A stretch of DNA of 64,000 nt from Nonomuraea angiospora. Lineage in GTDB: Bacteria > Actinomycetota > Actinomycetes > Streptosporangiales > Streptosporangiaceae. Below are positions 60,151 through 64,000 of the stretch, piece by piece. The stretch is from contig NZ_JADBEK010000001.1 of assembly GCF_014873145.1 (NCBI RefSeq), positions 7,812,001-7,876,000 of the forward strand. The letters are read 5' to 3'. Positions within the stretch are counted from its first letter, which is position 1, and each line of letters opens with the position of its first letter. A program made the translations under genes and the position numbers. The notes under the pieces are model-generated. The model ran no database searches, was not told the origin of the DNA, and saw only the letters and a program-made list of their open reading frames with translations.

Positions 60151-61719
60151 ATGCCCAATTCACCCCGCTTCGCAGTACGTTTTCGTTCCCTTCTCGTCGT
60201 TCCCATAGGACTGGCCGCGCTGGCTGCGACCGCCACTCCGGCCTTCGCCCTGCGCGGCGGCGTCGAGTCGGTGCGGCCGTACTCGTTCATGGGCTCGTTG
60301 CAGCGCGCCGAATCCCCGCGCGCGGACGGCCATGTCTGCGGGGTCACACTGATCGCGCCGCAGTGGGTGGTCACCGCGAGCCACTGCGCCCGCACGCCCA
60401 ATCAGGCTCAGGTCGGCACCCCTCGGGGCTGGCGGGTGCGCATCGGCTCACTGAGTGTGACCTCCGGCGGTGAGTCGGCCGAGGTCGACAGGTTCTATCG
60501 GTACTCCACCGAGGTCTACGGTAAGGATCTCGCGCTCCTGCACCTGCGCACTCCGGTTCGGGCGAAGCCGGCGCGGATCGTAGCGACCACGCCGGGCGAC
60601 CACACCCCCGCCCGCATCATCGGCTGGGGCGTGACCTGCGACGAGCGAGAGCCGAAGTGCTACCCGGACCGCCTGCGCGAGGCCGACACCGTGGTGCAGC
60701 CGGACGCGGAGTGTGCGGTGAGCGGTATCACCGGCAAGCGTGAGCTGTGCGTGGGCAGCCTGGACGGAAGCGTCTCGGCCACCAACATGGACTCCGGCGG
60801 CCCGGCGCTGGTCCGCCGCGATGGCAGCTGGCTGCTGGCCGGGGCGGTCAGCGGCAGCAACGGCAACGACACGGCGACGGTGTACAGCGACGTGTCGGTG
60901 TATCGGAAGTGGATCCGAGGCATCGTCACGGGCATCGCGGTTCCGCCGGAACCTCACATGCCGTCCCTTGAGGGTGCCGTGCAGTTCGGCGGCTGTTCCG
61001 GCGCCGTGGTCCGCACCGCGGCCGCCCGGGCGCAGGATCCGGCTCTGCTCCTCACGAACGGCCACTGCGTCCAGGGCGCCCGCCCCGCGCCGGGATCGGC
61101 GCTGGTCGACCAGCCGGCCACCCAGCCGGTCACGATCACCGACCGCGAGGGCTACCCCAAGGTCGAGGCCAGAACGACCCGGCTGGTCTACGCCACCATG
61201 ACCGGCACCGACGTCGCCCTGTACCGCCTGGACCGGACGTACGCGGAGCTGGCCGCCGCCGATGCCAAGGTCTTCGACCTCACCAGAACCCCGGTCGCGG
61301 CCGGTGACCGGGTGGATCTGCTGTCCGGCACCTGGGGCCGCCGCTGGAGCTGCACGGTGAAGGCAGTGGTGCCGAGACTGCGCGAGGGCGGGTACGAGCA
61401 GGAGAACGCGGTGAGGTACTCCAGTGCCTGCGAGCCGGGGCACGGCGCCTCGGGGTCGCCGCTCATCGCCCCGGACGGGCGGACCGTGGTCGGGCTGCAC
61501 AACACGAGCAACGACGAGGGGAAGAGCTGCACGGAGAACAATCCGTGCGAGGTCGACCCGGCCGGCCAGGTGACGGTGCGCAAGGGCGCCCATTATGGGC
61601 AGCAGGTCGCGGCCGTACCCGCCTGCCTGACGCCCGGCTCGGTGCTGGACCTGTCCCGCCCGGACTGCACGCTACCCGCGCCCGGCCGCCCGGCGCCCGG
61701 AACAACGAAAGCCGGGTAG
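60151..61719 (+). CDS. Secreted protein with two tandem trypsin-like serine protease domains
   Basis: 522 residues from ATG at 60151 with AAGGG upstream. Signal peptide about 1-33. Domain 1 (about 35-260): H78 in TASHCART, D126 in KDLALLH, S215 in MDSGGPAL (the usual GDSGGP has M for G). Domain 2 (about 275-500): H305 in LTNGHCVQG, D354 in TDVALYRL, S434 in GHGASGSPL. Both triads look complete. The second domain lacks a pro-region and resembles the V8/glutamyl-endopeptidase style. Double-headed secreted proteases are uncommon; the role is unknown. Confidence 0.85.
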   Translation: MPNSPRFAVRFRSLLVVPIGLAALAATATPAFALRGGVESVRPYSFMGSLQRAESPRADGHVCGVTLIAPQWVVTASHCARTPNQAQVGTPRGWRVRIGSLSVTSGGESAEVDRFYRYSTEVYGKDLALLHLRTPVRAKPARIVATTPGDHTPARIIGWGVTCDEREPKCYPDRLREADTVVQPDAECAVSGITGKRELCVGSLDGSVSATNMDSGGPALVRRDGSWLLAGAVSGSNGNDTATVYSDVSVYRKWIRGIVTGIAVPPEPHMPSLEGAVQFGGCSGAVVRTAAARAQDPALLLTNGHCVQGARPAPGSALVDQPATQPVTITDREGYPKVEARTTRLVYATMTGTDVALYRLDRTYAELAAADAKVFDLTRTPVAAGDRVDLLSGTWGRRWSCTVKAVVPRLREGGYEQENAVRYSSACEPGHGASGSPLIAPDGRTVVGLHNTSNDEGKSCTENNPCEVDPAGQVTVRKGAHYGQQVAAVPACLTPGSVLDLSRPDCTLPAPGRPAPGTTKAG

Positions 61720-61772
61720 CACCCGTCACCGCGCCGCAGAGCTTGCGGCATGACGCGGCACTGCATATCGTG

Positions 61773-61797
61773 CCGATGTATCAGGTCGATATATCGG
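61773..61797. promoter_or_regulatory. Inverted-repeat operator before the methyltransferase gene
   Basis: CCGATGTATC-AGGTC-GATATATCGG: 10-bp arms with one mismatch and a 5-nt spacer, 40 nt upstream of the ATG. It also contains the perfect 10-bp palindrome CGATATATCG. It would suit a PadR- or TetR-like dimer, but no regulator gene is adjacent. Confidence 0.5.
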
Positions 61798-61837
61798 GCC
61801 GACGGTTCCCCGTGGCCCGACTGGCGCGGGAGCTGCG

Positions 61838-62599
61838 ATGAGGCGGATCGACTACGACACCGAGCAGTACCAGGACTACGCGCGTGGCCGCGCGCTCTCC
61901 GAGCAGCAGTTGCAGACCTGGATCAGCGCCTTCCAGGCGGTGCTGCCCGAGCGGCGTCCGCTGGCGGGGCTGGACGTCGGCTCCGGGACCGGCAGGTACA
62001 CCCCCGCGCTGGCGCGAACGTTCGGGCCGGTCACCGGCGTCGAGCCGTCGGTCCGCATGCGCGAGATAGCGCAGGCGCAGTCCCGGCATCCCGAGGTGCG
62101 GTATGTGGCAGGTTCCGCCGAGGATCTGCCGGTGCCCTCCGGCAGCGCCGACTACGCTCTCATGTTCCTGTCCTGGCACCACGTCCAGGACAAGCCGCGG
62201 GCGGTCCGGGAGCTGGCCAGGGTGATCAGGCCCGCCGGGCGGCTGCTGCTGCGCGCGAATTTCAGCGACCACCATCCCAGGCCGTGGTGGCTGGAGCACT
62301 TCCCCCGCGGCTTCGAGGCGGACGCCTCGCTGTTTCAGCCGCTGCACGAGGTCATCGAGATGTTCACGTCGGCCGGCTGGCGCGTCGCCGGCTTCGGCAC
62401 GGTCACCGAGCCGTCCTACGGCACCCGCGCCGACATGCTCGAACGCCTGCGCCTGCGCACCCTCTCGTTCTTCGCCCAGCTCAGTCCCGACGAGCTGGCG
62501 GCCGGCTTCGACCGCCTGGAGCAGGCCGTGGCCGCGGATCCCGACGCGCCGGCGCCCGTGTTCTCCGAGCCGCTGCTCACGCTCGAACGCTGCCGGTAG
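61838..62599 (+). CDS. Class I SAM-dependent methyltransferase
   Basis: 253 residues. Motif I LAGLDVGSGTGRYTPALART, motif II-like GVEPSVRMREIAQAQ, DYALMFLSWHHVQDKPRAV and LARVIRPAGRLLLRANFSD. UbiE/Methyltransf_11-type, broad substrates. ATG with GGGAG five bases upstream. It stands alone with a palindromic operator in front and a decayed lipoprotein gene behind. Confidence 0.9.
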   Translation: MRRIDYDTEQYQDYARGRALSEQQLQTWISAFQAVLPERRPLAGLDVGSGTGRYTPALARTFGPVTGVEPSVRMREIAQAQSRHPEVRYVAGSAEDLPVPSGSADYALMFLSWHHVQDKPRAVRELARVIRPAGRLLLRANFSDHHPRPWWLEHFPRGFEADASLFQPLHEVIEMFTSAGWRVAGFGTVTEPSYGTRADMLERLRLRTLSFFAQLSPDELAAGFDRLEQAVAADPDAPAPVFSEPLLTLERCR

Positions 62600-62663
62600 G
62601 CCGCGGGCCCGATGTAGGGCAAGGGCGGCGGCGGGATGCCGTACCTGTACGGGCAGATCCTCG

Positions 62664-63017
62664 ATCCCGGCCGAGCCGGCGACGCTGTCCGCGCTGCTCA
62701 AGAAGGGCACGACGGCCGGGAACAAGGTCACCGGAAAGATCACCTTCACGGATCTGGCCAAGGTCTCGCCATGGTTCTCCCGCTCGGAGGTCCGCTCCTG
62801 GCCCGGCAGCACGGAGGTCGAATACACGATGACGCTGACCTCGGCCGGCCTGGTCAGCAAGCTGTGGAGTTCGTTCACGGCCAAGGGCGTCCCGAACGAC
62901 TACTCCGAATACGAGAGCAGCACCTTCATCGTCGACACCCGCTACACCGGCTGGGGAAGCAAGGTGTCGGTCAAGGCGCCGAATCCCAAGACCGTGACCG
63001 ACAAGCAGTTCGGCTGA
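62664..63017 (+). pseudogene. 5'-truncated LppX/LprAFG-like lipoprotein remnant
   Basis: The frame IPAEPATLSALLKKGTTAGN, VTGKITFTDLAKVSPWFSRS, STFIVDTRYTGWGSKVSVKA ends at 63017 and looks like the C-terminal half of an actinobacterial LprG-type lipoprotein (YTGWG.KVS..AP is a recurring end motif). No signal peptide, lipobox or start is present upstream; the frame is open but unrelated before about 62664. The internal ATG at 62829 would give only 62 residues. Confidence 0.5.
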
Positions 63018-63129
63018 ACGACGCCGGGTTCGGGGGCCGCGGACATCGAGGCGTCGGCGGCACCGCCCGTGACGGCCAGTGAAACCCGGCCGAGGGTGCC
63101 GTGAAACCGGCACCGCCGAAAGTGAAGCC

Positions 63130-64000
63130 ATGAGCATCACAGAACTCGGACGTACCGAGGGCGGACCCGCCCTCGGCCGGGCCGCCGAACTGGCCGTACG
63201 CGCGCAGGGGCTGGTGAAGACGTTCGGCGAGCACCGCGCCGTCGACGGGATCGACCTGGAGGTACGCCCCGGCGAGATCTTCGGCGTCCTCGGCCCGAAC
63301 GGCGCCGGCAAGACCACCACGATACGGATGCTGGCCACCCTGCTGACGATCGACGCGGGCCGCGCCGAGATCTTCGGCGTGGACGTGGCCGGCAACCCGC
63401 ACGTGATCCGCCAACTGGTCGGCGTCACCGGACAGTACGCGTCGGTCGACGAGAACCTGACGGCCCGCGAGAACCTCTGGCTCTTCAGCCGCCTGCAGGG
63501 CATCGCCGCCCCGCGCGCCCGGCGCATCGCCACCGAACTGCTGGGCCAGTTCGGCCTGGAGGAGGCCGCCGACAAGGCGATCGCGCACTTCTCCGGGGGC
63601 ATGCGCCGGCGCCTCGACCTGGCGGCCAGCCTGATCACCAGGCCACCGCTGATCTTCCTCGACGAGCCGACCACCGGTCTCGATCCGCGCACCCGCGGCC
63701 AGATGTGGGACACCATCCGCGGCCTGGTCGCCGACGGCTGCACGGTGCTGCTGACCACGCAATACCTGGACGAGGCCGATCAGCTCGCCGATCGGGTCGC
63801 CGTCATCGACCATGGCCGCAAGGTCGCCGAGGGCACGCCCGACGAGCTGAAGACCCAGGTCGGCAACTCCACGCTCCAGTTGCTGCTCGCCGACCCGGGC
63901 GAGGTGCCCGCCGCCGTGGAGGTCGTACGGCGCGTCCTCGGCGAGGACCCGGTGCTCAGCCCGGAGCAGGGCCGCCTCAACGTCGCCCTCGACCAGGCCG
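63130..64000 (+). CDS. DrrA-like ABC transporter ATP-binding protein (3' end beyond window)
   Basis: The first 290 residues are visible. Walker [19 protein letters not shown] at about 57-74, Q-loop [19 protein letters not shown], signature [16 protein letters not shown], Walker [22 protein letters not shown]-loop [20 protein letters not shown]. The GQYASVD and [12 protein letters not shown] patterns are typical of DrrA, the daunorubicin-resistance type ATPase, and of many actinobacterial drug exporters. A permease gene is expected just beyond the window. ATG at 63130 with a GAAAG-type site. Confidence 0.92.
   Translation, partial: MSITELGRTEGGPALGRAAELAVRAQGLVKTFGEHRAVDGIDLEVRPGEIFGVLGPNGAGKTTTIRMLATLLTIDAGRAEIFGVDVAGNPHVIRQLVGVTGQYASVDENLTARENLWLFSRLQGIAAPRARRIATELLGQFGLEEAADKAIAHFSGGMRRRLDLAASLITRPPLIFLDEPTTGLDPRTRGQMWDTIRGLVADGCTVLLTTQYLDEADQLADRVAVIDHGRKVAEGTPDELKTQVGNSTLQLLLADPGEVPAAVEVVRRVLGEDPVLSPEQGRLNVALDQA

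Overview
The window is GC-rich DNA (about 70 % by eye) with strong third-position GC, many GTG starts, short stop/start overlaps (ATGA, GTGA) and several probably leaderless genes. A conservon (cvnABCD), a dense set of one- and two-component regulators, ECF sigma factors, a Ser/Thr kinase with WD40 repeats and an imine-reductase-type enzyme all point to a filamentous actinomycete. A Streptosporangiales (Nonomuraea-like) host is my best guess, but that is inference. I saw no rRNA, tRNA, CRISPR array, transposase or prophage gene.

Layout. 1-6.4 kb: a TetR gene, then a leftward ECF42-type sigma operon (DUF6069 membrane protein, DGPF/YCII protein, a sigma factor carrying an extra SRPBCC domain, RibD/DHFR-like reductase), a second ECF sigma factor with a small Cys-containing membrane protein, and a DUF4261-like gene. 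6.4-11.2 kb: a receptor-like kinase/WD40 protein, a hypothetical and an NTF2-like protein. 11.2-17.1 kb: ApbE, FMN-binding protein and ferric-reductase-like flavocytochrome (a flavin electron-transfer module), divergent from an OmpR-type two-component pair, then a phosphotransferase. 17-22 kb: two MerR regulators, an SDR, an imine reductase/PPOX pair, and an MFS gene that has lost its 5' end. 22-28 kb: a MoxR ATPase / DUF2201-VWA / repeat-protein triad, GNAT, a SUKH-4-like protein and a secreted protein. 28-36.5 kb: MFS, Ada-AlkA DNA repair, ABC exporter with its MarR regulator, and a divergent PaiB/MocR pair. 36.5-44.7 kb: an AT-rich island, secreted M23 peptidase, conservon, a decayed arabinofuranosidase and an LD-carboxypeptidase. 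44.7-49.6 kb: MFS/ArsR pair, a methyltransferase and small genes. 49.6-57.8 kb: a GntR-controlled uptake and catabolic cluster (peptide-type ABC transporter, creatininase-family hydrolase, HpcH aldolase, C-N hydrolase). 57.9-64 kb: CseBC-like two-component system, a double-headed secreted serine protease, a methyltransferase, a lipoprotein remnant, and a DrrA-like ABC ATPase cut by the window edge.

The most interesting parts are: (1) the MoxR / pseudo-metallopeptidase-VWA / 13-residue-repeat triad with a tandem repeat inside the ATPase; (2) the sigma-SRPBCC fusion with a matching TGTCGA box upstream of its own operon; (3) the GntR cluster, where near-identical TGTATACA palindromes mark both ends of the inferred regulon and the creatininase-family enzyme has lost a metal-ligand His; (4) a run of 5'-truncated gene remnants (MFS, arabinofuranosidase, MarR, quinone oxidoreductase, lipoprotein), which suggests recurrent small deletions in this segment.

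Functions were assigned by reading motifs and recalling families. No database search was run. Start codons were moved from the longest frame whenever a ribosome-binding site, overlap or domain boundary argued for it.
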